A model generated the notes under the pieces. It was not told the origin of the DNA. It did no database searches and saw only the letters and a program-made list of their open reading frames with translations. A stretch of DNA of 9,988 bases, from assembly GCA_009920225.1 (NCBI GenBank), contig RGAJ01000042.1, forward strand, positions 1 through 9,988. Direction: 5' to 3'. Source of the DNA: Paracoccaceae bacterium. Its GTDB lineage: Bacteria > Pseudomonadota > Alphaproteobacteria > Rhodobacterales > Rhodobacteraceae. Positions 1 to 6,164 of this stretch are shown here, one piece after another. How positions within the stretch are numbered: the first letter of the stretch is position 1; every line of letters starts with the position of its first letter. The position numbers and the translations under genes are program-made.

Positions 1-451
1 GATCAAGAAAGTCTTCGCCCATGTTGACACCCATCCGGCCTGGATAGTTATAGAGCATGATGGGCAGATCAGCGGCGCGATCAATGGCCAAGGCATTCAG
101 TGCGTTTTCACGCTCTGTCGGAACTGCATAGGGGGGCGAGCCGATCAAAAGACCTGCAGCACCAATCTTGGCGGCATGTTCGGCCATAGCGATGGAGTCT
201 GGTTGACGGATTGCACCAGTGCCGATGATCAAAGGTAACCGATCACCCACAATCTCTTTGACAAAGCTTGCCATGTCTTTGCGCTCTTCTATGCTTTGGG
301 CATAGTATTCGCCTGTCGATCCGCCATTGATCAACCCATGAACGCCCGACGCAATCAGGTATTCAATCTGGGCAACAAGCGCGTCGTGGTTGATGGTGCC
401 ATCATCGTGATGCGGGGTGATGACAGGCGTATAGATACCGTCGAATTTCAT
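1..451 (-). CDS. Dihydrodipicolinate synthase/N-acetylneuraminate lyase family protein (partial, N-terminal 150 residues)
   Basis: This class I aldolase/lyase of the DapA (DHDPS/NAL) family is cut by the left window edge, so only the first 150 residues are visible. The N-terminus KFDGIYTPVITP, the pyruvate-binding loop GGSTGE at residues 43-48 and YNYPGR at 134-139 (conserved Tyr of the family) are all in register. The Schiff-base lysine, expected about 27 residues further on, lies outside the window. The start is the ATG whose first bases overlap the stop of the upstream GntR gene (ATGA), preceded by a strong AAAGGAG Shine-Dalgarno at 456-462. Family members include dihydrodipicolinate synthase, 2-keto-3-deoxy-sugar-acid aldolases/dehydratases and sialic acid or hydroxyproline-pathway lyases. 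The substrate cannot be fixed from this fragment. Coupling to a catabolic-type regulator suggests a degradative role rather than lysine synthesis (inference). Confidence 0.9.
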   Translation of the reverse strand, partial: MKFDGIYTPVITPHHDDGTINHDALVAQIEYLIASGVHGLINGGSTGEYYAQSIEERKDMASFVKEIVGDRLPLIIGTGAIRQPDSIAMAEHAAKIGAAGLLIGSPPYAVPTERENALNALAIDRAADLPIMLYNYPGRMGVNMGEDFLD

Positions 452-1170
452 GAGGCTCCTTTCTGGCGCGGCGCATGTGGCGCGCTGCCAAGTGGCATTT
501 CAATGCTGATGGGTGTGACAAAGGATTCTAATTCCGCGCGGGACAATTCCCAATGATCTAGCGCCAATTGGGCCGCTGCATCTGGATCGGCATTTTCGAT
601 ATGATGGATAAACTGGTCATGATGATCTGCAGCGATCGAACGCTGTTCGGCAAGCGTTTGATTGCGCGGGTTATAAAATGACATGCTGATGCGGGTGTGA
701 TCAATCATCAAACGCCGCAGACTTGGCAACAGGAATTCATTGTCCGACATTTCGCCGATGATCTCGTGAAATCTTTGGTTCACAAGCGCGCGTCGAAACG
801 TGTCGCCGTCATCAATCGCGCGGCGAAATTCGGCTTGGGTTTCCTTGAGCTTTTCGATCTGTGCTGTGGTTGCGTTTTCTGCCGCCAACCGCGACACCGC
901 CGCATAGATCATCGGGGCTGCGATAAAGAAATTGCGCAGCGATTTATGCGTCATCGGGGACACCTGCGCGCCCCGATTTTTGTGCAAGACGACAAACCCT
1001 TCGCCCGCCAGTTGGTTGAAAACCTCGCGCAGCGGGGGGCGAGACAGGGCATAGTTTTCCGCCAATTCGGTTTCATCCAAATAGGCGCCCGGTTCGACAT
1101 CCAATGTCAAAATCCGCCGCTTTATATCTTCAAGACAGGTCTGTTTTCGGCTTTTTGATGCGTCGGCCAT
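448..1170 (-). CDS. GntR-family transcriptional regulator, FadR subfamily with FCD ligand-binding domain
   Basis: The product is 240 residues if it starts at the ATG at 1170. A GTG at 1197 in the same frame would add 9 residues but has no visible ribosome binding site, while the ATG has AGGG about 11 nt upstream; I prefer the ATG, not firmly. Residues ~10-75 form the winged helix-turn-helix, recognisable by LDETELAENYALSRPPLREV and the wing HKNRGAQV. Residues ~80-220 form an all-helical FCD effector domain. Its usual metal-site histidines can be matched to H135, H184 and H206, but the usual Asp of the D-x-x-F-H motif is Asn131. FCD regulators normally repress carboxylate or sugar-acid catabolism genes and are relieved by a pathway metabolite. 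The last bases overlap the DapA-like gene by ATGA, so the two are translationally coupled and the lyase is the likely target (inference). Autoregulation is likely, given the inverted repeat over its promoter. Confidence 0.9.
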   Translation of the reverse strand: MADASKSRKQTCLEDIKRRILTLDVEPGAYLDETELAENYALSRPPLREVFNQLAGEGFVVLHKNRGAQVSPMTHKSLRNFFIAAPMIYAAVSRLAAENATTAQIEKLKETQAEFRRAIDDGDTFRRALVNQRFHEIIGEMSDNEFLLPSLRRLMIDHTRISMSFYNPRNQTLAEQRSIAADHHDQFIHHIENADPDAAAQLALDHWELSRAELESFVTPISIEMPLGSAPHAPRQKGAS

Positions 1171-1212
1171 GTGGCATTGACCCTGTTGTTGACTCACGTT
1201 CAGAGATATTTA

Positions 1213-1251
1213 TGTTCAAAATATACATATTGTCTACATCTATTTTCAACA
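1213..1251 (-). promoter_or_regulatory. Predicted gntR promoter embedded in a 10-bp-arm inverted repeat
   Basis: The 108-bp AT-rich gap between apbE and the regulator gene holds a sigma70-like promoter on the minus strand: TTGAAA at 1249-1244, an 18-bp spacer, and TATATT at 1225-1220. It lies inside an inverted repeat whose arms are TGTTCAAAAT (1213-1222) and ATTTTCAACA (1242-1251), 9 of 10 positions complementary, separated by 19 bp. The -10 hexamer lies mostly in one arm and the -35 lies wholly in the other. A smaller imperfect 16-bp palindrome (1217-1232) overlaps the -10. This arrangement fits an operator for the adjacent GntR protein, but binding is inferred only. Confidence 0.5.
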
Positions 1252-1278
1252 CAGGGATGTATGCCCGATCATGCAACC

Positions 1279-2157
1279 TTAGGGATAAATTACGTCAATC
1301 CCATGCTGCGCAGCAAATCGTTGGCCAGAGGCGTGGTCCAGAACCATAAAAACGGTGGCCAGCGCATCAGCATAAACGCAGTCTTGGTGCAGCACGGTGA
1401 CAGCGGCTGGACCCGCTTGCACAGGTGCCGCAGTGCGCGGGTTCATCGTATGGGCAAAGCGTTGGGCGTTGATCATGTGAAAATGGCGGTAGTTGCCAGA
1501 GCTTGCCACAGATCCGTCAACCAATTCCAACATACCCGTGATGGATCGTTCCGTATCATGGGCCGTTTCAACCCCGATATGCCATGGGGAACCGTCCGCT
1601 TGACCATTGATCGCGCGGATTTCGCCATCAATGGCAACAAGCGCGTGGGTGACGCCAAATGCCATCAAAACCTTGGCCACTTGATCAACGGCATAGCCTT
1701 TTGCGATGCCCGACAAATCCAAAGCAGCGGGTGCCAATAGTCGTGCTTGTTTCAGATCCGCGTTTAATTCCAAAACCTGTGCTTGCGTCAGGCGCGCTTT
1801 GGTCAGATGCGTATTGATCAATGTTTCATTCGGTATCCGATTTTGACGAAATCCCCATGCGGACAAAAGATCATTAACGTTCAAATCGAATGCCCCTTGG
1901 GACAGGATGTGAACATCTTGGGCCACGCTGAGAACGTCAAACAATCTGTTTGGGATAGTCTGCCAAAGCCCAATAGGCGCTTGGTTGAGCCGCATGATAT
2001 CCGAGGTGGCGCGCCAATTCGACATCTCTTGTTCGATGATATCGAGCTCTGTTTGAACCTGTCGTTGAAGTTCTGCGCCGTCCGCGTCTCCATAAAAGCT
2101 GATGTGATAGGTGGTGGCCATCGTGGGGCCACAGAATGTGTGCAGATCAAAAGACAA
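1279..2157 (-). CDS. apbE: FAD:protein FMN transferase (ApbE family)
   Basis: ApbE enzymes transfer FMN from FAD to a Ser/Thr of a partner protein and need Mg2+. From the proposed TTG start (292 residues) the family blocks appear in order: GPTMATTYHISF near residue 10, MSNWRATSD at 45, DLSGIAKGYAVD at 147-158, DGEIRA at 177, ASSGNYRHF at 218, HTMNPRT at 236 and ADALATVFMVL at 263, whose Asp and Thr are the expected metal-binding residues. An open frame continues to a possible start at 2265, but this overlaps the reductase remnant. I chose the TTG at 2157 because it overlaps the remnant's stop by only 11 nt and lies 8-11 nt after an AGGGAAGG ribosome-binding-site-like stretch. An ATG at 2121 would cut into the first conserved block. 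No signal peptide or lipobox is visible, unlike classical periplasmic ApbE, and the C-terminus ends earlier than in long members. The likely partner gene upstream is truncated. Confidence 0.85.
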   Translation of the reverse strand: MSFDLHTFCGPTMATTYHISFYGDADGAELQRQVQTELDIIEQEMSNWRATSDIMRLNQAPIGLWQTIPNRLFDVLSVAQDVHILSQGAFDLNVNDLLSAWGFRQNRIPNETLINTHLTKARLTQAQVLELNADLKQARLLAPAALDLSGIAKGYAVDQVAKVLMAFGVTHALVAIDGEIRAINGQADGSPWHIGVETAHDTERSITGMLELVDGSVASSGNYRHFHMINAQRFAHTMNPRTAAPVQAGPAAVTVLHQDCVYADALATVFMVLDHASGQRFAAQHGIDVIYP

Positions 2158-2422
2158 CTTGTTTGAACCTTCCCTGAGATTTGAGCGCGTGAAAATCGAT
2201 GTTAGCCTGTACGCACAGGGTTTGAAATTCATCTTCGACGGCGGCGGCCATCGCCTTGCCACCACAGATCATGACCGTCGCGCCTTGGCCAAGGGCTTGG
2301 GCAATGATCGTGGCGTCCCGTTTGATCAGATGTTGCACATAGGTGAACGGGCTGATCCGTGATCGCTCCAAAGGGGCTAGTGCATCGGGTTCAAGATTGA
2401 ATTGCGTGTGAAAACGGGTCAA
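2147..2422 (-). pseudogene. C-terminal remnant of a diflavin NADPH reductase (sulfite reductase flavoprotein alpha-like)
   Basis: About 90 codons in an unbroken minus-strand frame look like the end of the NADP-binding domain of sulfite reductase alpha/cytochrome P450 reductase-type flavoproteins. The signs are LTRFHTQF (compare the family's L-T-x-L-x-x-A-F-S-R), FTYVQHLI (the family's YVQ motif), GATVMICGGKAMA (the CG-x-x-x-M-A motif) and a C-terminal LKSQGRFKQVVF (the family's RY-x-x-DVY end). No suitable start codon with a ribosome binding site lies upstream. Beyond about 2422 the frame stays open only as an antisense shadow of the P450 gene, and nothing there resembles the reductase. The missing part would have carried the FMN, FAD and most NADP-binding modules. 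It ends in an 11-nt overlap with the apbE start, the geometry of an original two-gene operon. The assignment is by motif reading only; a divergent intact protein is unlikely. Confidence 0.6.
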
Positions 2423-2449
2423 ACTGGTTGGCAAAACATGGGAAATACG

Positions 2450-3655
2450 ATGCCTGCTGAGTTTGATATTCGCCGCGTTCCTGATGGATATATCGCCGAT
2501 CCGTACCGCGTCTTGGCCGATCTGCGCACCAAAGCGCCCGTTTATCCGAACCCTGACGGCAGCTTTGTTTTGACGCGATATGCAGACATCGAACATATTT
2601 ATCGCGACCCAGTGTTGTGGTCGTCTGACAAGAAAAGCGCGTTCTGGCCAAAATTTGGCGACAGTCCGCTCTTTGAACATCATACGACCAGCGTCGTGTT
2701 CACCGATCCACCCGATCACACGCGAATCCGCAAGCTTTTTCAATCGGCCTTTACCCGCAAGGCATTGAATGCCTTTGTGCCGCGCATTTCGGGGTTGGTT
2801 GATGGATATCTGGATCGTTTGGCAGATGCAGGCCAAATGGAAGTGGTGGAAGAGTTTTCGTTTCGTCTGCCCATAGAAGTTGTCAGCGATCTTTTGGGTG
2901 TGCCGCAGTCCGACCGTGGCCTGATCCGCCGTTGGGCCGAAGCCATTCTCACCGCGCTTGAGCCCAGTCTGACCCAAGATCAATTGGACCACGGCAATCG
3001 TTCGGTGATAGAATTCAAAGAGTATCTGTGTGATCTGATCAAGGCACGACGCGCAAATCCCGCGTCTGCATCAGATACCGAAGTCATCGGCACCCTTGCC
3101 GATGCCGAAGCAGACGGCGAGCGTTTGACAGAAATTGAATTGCTGCACCAATGTATCTTTATGTTGAATGCGGGTCATGAAACATCCACCAACATGATCA
3201 GCCACGGCATCCATGAGATGCTGCGTCATCCCGATCAAATTGATCGATTGCGTCGGGATCCAGGGTTGATTGATCCGATGGTCGAAGAAGTGCTGCGATA
3301 TCAAGCGCCCATTCAAATCAACAACAGGGCCGCCACCACGGATATACGCGTCGCAGGGGTGGATATTCCCAAAGGGTCGAATGTGCATTTGATGATTAAT
3401 GCGGCGAACCGTGATCCGGATCAATTTCCTGATCCAGATCGTTTTGACATCGGCCGCAAGCCAAACCGGCATCTGTCTTTTGGGTTGGGGGTTCATATCT
3501 GCGCAGGCAATACTTTGGCCCGAATGGAGGCCGCGATTGCCTTTCAAAAACTGTTCGAACGTTTTGAAAAACTGGATTTGGTTGAACCTGCACAGATCGC
3601 ACCGCGCATTCGGTTTCGCGAAATCAAGCGGTTGGTAATTGCGGCCAAGTCATGA
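2450..3655 (+). CDS. Cytochrome P450 (class I bacterial type)
   Basis: This is a soluble 401-residue haem monooxygenase, normal size for bacterial P450s fed electrons by a ferredoxin and reductase. Visible are the C-helix region DHTRIRKLF at ~89-97, the I-helix oxygen-activation motif AGHETST at 241-247, the K-helix ExxR at Glu280-Arg283 within EEVLRY, and the haem loop FGLGVHICAG at 344-353 with Cys351 as the axial ligand. No membrane anchor or signal peptide is seen. Starts at 2402 (TTG), 2438 (ATG) and 2450 (ATG) are in frame; I prefer 2450 because GGGA lies 6 nt upstream. No ferredoxin or dedicated reductase gene is adjacent, so redox partners must come from elsewhere. Its substrate cannot be inferred. 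It begins almost exactly where the divergent reductase remnant breaks off and so may have arrived by a recombination that removed the rest of that gene. Confidence 0.95.
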   Translation: MPAEFDIRRVPDGYIADPYRVLADLRTKAPVYPNPDGSFVLTRYADIEHIYRDPVLWSSDKKSAFWPKFGDSPLFEHHTTSVVFTDPPDHTRIRKLFQSAFTRKALNAFVPRISGLVDGYLDRLADAGQMEVVEEFSFRLPIEVVSDLLGVPQSDRGLIRRWAEAILTALEPSLTQDQLDHGNRSVIEFKEYLCDLIKARRANPASASDTEVIGTLADAEADGERLTEIELLHQCIFMLNAGHETSTNMISHGIHEMLRHPDQIDRLRRDPGLIDPMVEEVLRYQAPIQINNRAATTDIRVAGVDIPKGSNVHLMINAANRDPDQFPDPDRFDIGRKPNRHLSFGLGVHICAGNTLARMEAAIAFQKLFERFEKLDLVEPAQIAPRIRFREIKRLVIAAKS

Positions 3656-3657
3656 AA

Positions 3658-3677
3658 ACGGGCGCCTTTGCGCCCGT
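3658..3677. terminator. Bidirectional intrinsic terminator between convergent genes
   Basis: A perfect 8-bp GC-rich stem (ACGGGCGC paired with GCGCCCGT) with a CTTT loop begins 3 nt after the P450 stop codon. It is followed by CTTT on the plus strand and by TTTT on the minus strand, so it can end transcription of both the P450 gene and the convergent dehydrogenase operon. The U-tracts are short, so efficiency is uncertain. Confidence 0.75.
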
Positions 3678-3713
3678 CTTTGATGTGTCGAATATTGGCT
3701 GTGCCCACCCAGA

Positions 3714-4847
3714 TCACCGGAACATTGGCGGGCGCGCATCCACCCAAGCGCCGTTGTTTTTTGCCGATCCAACCGCCGCATGGACGGCCGCCATCGATCG
3801 CAGGCCATCTGTTGCGCGGGGCAGGCCATTGCGGGTTTCACCACGAATGGCGTCTGCTAAATCGCAATAGATATTGGCAACGGCCAAAGGAAATCCTTCG
3901 GGATGTGCAATCGCCACGCGCGACAGGCGTGTTGCATCGGCGTGCAGGCCACCTTCGCCTTTTTCAATGATCTGCGTGCGCCCACCCACAAGGGTATAGT
4001 TCAATTGGTTTGGCTGTTCAGATTGCCATTTCAGACCACCCGTTTCACCAAATACCTGAATGTCAAACCCATGCTGACGCCCGATAGCCACCGACGAAGT
4101 CCAAAGCCGTCCGACGGTTCCCCCTGACATACGGAAATTGACCATTGCGTCGTCTTCCAACACGCGGCTTGGGATGGTGGACGCGAAATCGGCGGACAAT
4201 GTTTCGACTTCGTCGTTGCAGATGAAACTGGCCATATGCATTGCATGAATTCCGCAATCGGCAAATTGTCCTGATGTCCCCGCCATCGCAGGATCATAGC
4301 GCCACCGCACACGGGGGTTGTCGGCATCGGTTGCGTCGCCATGATGTCCATGGCTGAAATTGGTGACGATCAAACGGACCTTGCCAATTTCGCCTGCGGC
4401 CACCATTGCACGGGCTTGGCGCACCATGGGATAGGCGGAATAGGCATAGTTCACGGCACAAAGTTTGCCCGTTTTTTCCGCGACGCGCACGATTTCTTCG
4501 CCTTCTTCGACGGTCATCGTCATCGGCTTTTCGCACAAAACGTGGAAACCCGCCTCAAGAAAGGCTTTGGTGATTTCGAAATGGGTCGCGTTGGGCGTTG
4601 CAACAGTGACCAGATCAATGCGGTCATCACGGGACTTTTCGCCTGCCAGCATCTCTTGCCAATCGCCATAGGCGCGATCGGATGCGATCCCCAAGCGTTG
4701 GGCATAGTCGCGGCCAACATCGGGGCGATGGTCCAAGGCACCCGCCACAAATTCAAACAACCCGTCCGCTTGGGCACCCAGTCGGTGGGCTGGTCCAATT
4801 TGGCTGCCTTCGCCGCCGCCAATCATGCCCCATTTTAGTTTTGTCAT
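3714..4847 (-). CDS. Gfo/Idh/MocA family NAD(P)-dependent oxidoreductase
   Basis: This 377-residue cytosolic dehydrogenase probably acts on a sugar or cyclitol hydroxyl. It has an N-terminal Rossmann fold with the glycine-rich loop GGGEGSQIG at residues 10-18 and the family's EKP signature at 106-108 (in LCEKPMT). A C-terminal alpha/beta domain contains D197-x-x-x-H201 (in FADCGIHAMH), the usual Asp/His catalytic pair; the general base lysine is in EKP. The ATG at 4847 is preceded by AAGGA 8 nt upstream. It is the second gene of a minus-strand operon, 87 bp after a second, clearly different Gfo/Idh gene. A location divergent to iolC/iolB/iolJ-like genes suggests inositol-isomer or related sugar oxidation, for example inositol dehydrogenase-like activity (inference). 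The exact substrate is not readable from sequence in this family. Confidence 0.92.
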   Translation of the reverse strand: MTKLKWGMIGGGEGSQIGPAHRLGAQADGLFEFVAGALDHRPDVGRDYAQRLGIASDRAYGDWQEMLAGEKSRDDRIDLVTVATPNATHFEITKAFLEAGFHVLCEKPMTMTVEEGEEIVRVAEKTGKLCAVNYAYSAYPMVRQARAMVAAGEIGKVRLIVTNFSHGHHGDATDADNPRVRWRYDPAMAGTSGQFADCGIHAMHMASFICNDEVETLSADFASTIPSRVLEDDAMVNFRMSGGTVGRLWTSSVAIGRQHGFDIQVFGETGGLKWQSEQPNQLNYTLVGGRTQIIEKGEGGLHADATRLSRVAIAHPEGFPLAVANIYCDLADAIRGETRNGLPRATDGLRSMAAVHAAVGSAKNNGAWVDARPPMFR

Positions 4848-4934
4848 TGTCTACATCCTTGTGTTTCGCAAAAGGGTATTATCATGAAGACTGTGTGCAT
4901 CGCTTTGTGCAGATCGGTCAAGTGAGTCTGTTCA

Positions 4935-6038
4935 TCAAACCTGTGTGACGCTGGTCCATTGTCCGGTGCGTGCGCTTTGCAAAACGGCCTCGACCACTTC
5001 GGCCACGGCTAATCCATCGCGAAAAGTTGGCCAGACCGGTTTCCCCGTTTCAATGGCCGTTAGAAAATCACGTGCCTCAATGATGATTGTGTCCTGATAG
5101 CCCGTTCCGTGCCCCGCACCCAAACAAAAGGGTTCGAAATCGGGATGCATGGGGCCGGACAAAATCTTGCGAAATCCGCGTTCTGATTGGGGTCCTTCGG
5201 CGCGGTATAGCCAGATGGCATTCTGATCCTCTTGATCAAAGCGGATGGATCCTTTGGTTCCGTGTATTTCATAGGCATAGCCCATTTTACGGCCTGTCGC
5301 TGTGCGACTGGAATAAATATGCCCCATCACCCCAGTGGCAAAGCGACACATGATCTGGGCGTGATCATCATTGGTCACGGTCCCACCTGGTCGGTCGGTG
5401 TGAACGGTTTCCACATCGGCCATCACCCGGTCAATTGGTCCCATCAATGCCAAGGCGGCGTTGATCGGGTGGGGGGCAAGATCGCCCATATTGCCGTTGG
5501 GAACACCATCGCAGCGCCAGCTAAAGGGTTCGTTTGGATCGGCCAAGAAATCTTCTTCGTGGCAACCGCGAAACCATGTGATTTCGCCGATTTCACCTTG
5601 TGCCAAAAGCTGTCGGACGAATTGGCTTGCGGGGGTGCGGATATAGTTAAACCCAATCATATTTGCGACACCTGCGCGCTCTGCAGCATCGACCATGCGC
5701 CGCGCGTCTTGTAGCGACTCGGCGATTGGTTTTTCACACAATACGGGCTTGCCAAGGGCGAGGGCCTCAAGCGCAATCTCGCAATGGGTGGATTGCGGGG
5801 ACGCAATAATGACTGCGTCAACCTTTGGATCCTGCACAAGGGCCTGCCAATTTTCAGCGGCCCGTCGAAATCCAAACGCATCGCGATAGCGTTCAGCACT
5901 TTGGGGTGAATTGGCGGCAACCATTTCCAAGCGTGGGCGCAGCTTGGTGTTAAAAATGGCACCAACAGATGACATTGCGACCGCGTGCGCCTTGCCCATG
6001 TATCCGCCGCCGACAATTCCTATCCCGATCTCTTTCAT
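4935..6038 (-). CDS. Gfo/Idh/MocA family oxidoreductase, inositol/levoglucosan dehydrogenase-like clade
   Basis: This 367-residue dehydrogenase is the first gene of the minus-strand operon. The nucleotide-binding loop GGGYMGKAH is at residues 10-18, CEKP at 101-104, and a D186-x-x-x-H190 pair lies in MGDLAPHPIN. The blocks GFNYIRTPA (129-137), EEDFLADP (161-168), SRTATGRKMGYAYEIHGTKG (244-263) and GHGTGYQD (309-316) mark the subgroup that includes sugar dehydrogenases such as levoglucosan dehydrogenase and many proteins annotated as inositol 2-dehydrogenase. It shares little with the neighbouring Gfo/Idh protein outside the family motifs, so the two probably act on different substrates or positions. 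The ATG has only a weak purine-rich stretch upstream. Expression is probably controlled from the divergent region holding the LacI-type palindrome, whose near edge is about 29 bp from the start codon. Confidence 0.92.
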   Translation of the reverse strand: MKEIGIGIVGGGYMGKAHAVAMSSVGAIFNTKLRPRLEMVAANSPQSAERYRDAFGFRRAAENWQALVQDPKVDAVIIASPQSTHCEIALEALALGKPVLCEKPIAESLQDARRMVDAAERAGVANMIGFNYIRTPASQFVRQLLAQGEIGEITWFRGCHEEDFLADPNEPFSWRCDGVPNGNMGDLAPHPINAALALMGPIDRVMADVETVHTDRPGGTVTNDDHAQIMCRFATGVMGHIYSSRTATGRKMGYAYEIHGTKGSIRFDQEDQNAIWLYRAEGPQSERGFRKILSGPMHPDFEPFCLGAGHGTGYQDTIIIEARDFLTAIETGKPVWPTFRDGLAVAEVVEAVLQSARTGQWTSVTQV

Positions 6039-6066
6039 GGTGTTTTCTTTCGTGGCTGATTTTTAA

Positions 6067-6084
6067 TTTGCAAGCGATTGCAAA
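6067..6084. promoter_or_regulatory. LacI-family-type operator in the divergent control region
   Basis: TTTGCAA-GCGA-TTGCAAA has perfect 7-bp inverted half-sites around a central CG, the architecture of LacI/GalR-family operators. It sits in the 126-bp gap between the minus-strand dehydrogenase operon and the plus-strand kinase operon, where one repressor could control both. I could not identify strong sigma70 promoters; TTGCAA within the palindrome may serve as a -35 element. No LacI-family gene is in the window, so the regulator would be encoded elsewhere. Binding is inferred from symmetry and position only. Confidence 0.65.
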
Positions 6085-6164
6085 AACTGTAACTTGGCCC
6101 CTACATCGGTGCAAGGAACATTTCAAAACGTGGCCCGAGGGGCCGCAACTGGGGCAGGGCAGAT

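Noticed and set aside
697..1158. Plus-strand open frame of 153 codons opposite the GntR gene.
   Set aside because: The GntR/FCD protein on the other strand is clear, and the plus-strand product has no family features.
1229..1240. The 12-mer ATTGTCTACATC occurs here, in the gntR promoter, and again at 4846-4857, over the start of a dehydrogenase gene; a shared operator was considered.
   Set aside because: A few 12-mer matches are expected by chance in 10 kb, and the second copy is explained by the ribosome binding site and start codon.
1279..2265. Starting apbE at 2265.
   Set aside because: That start would overlap the reductase remnant's coding frame by over 100 nt, and the added residues show neither a signal peptide nor family similarity.
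2423..2992. Minus-strand open frame continuing upstream of the reductase remnant.
   Set aside because: It runs antisense through the well-supported P450 gene and carries no recognisable flavoprotein sequence; only the part below about 2422 resembles a reductase.
4935..6038. Naming this gene levoglucosan dehydrogenase or iolG.
   Set aside because: The block pattern fits the broad clade, but substrate specificity in Gfo/Idh proteins cannot be read from these motifs, so no symbol was given.
6132..6144. GGCCC-GAG-GGGCC hairpin in the iolC leader as a riboswitch or attenuator.
   Set aside because: A 5-bp stem with a 3-nt loop and no U-tract or alternative pairing is too small to support such a claim.
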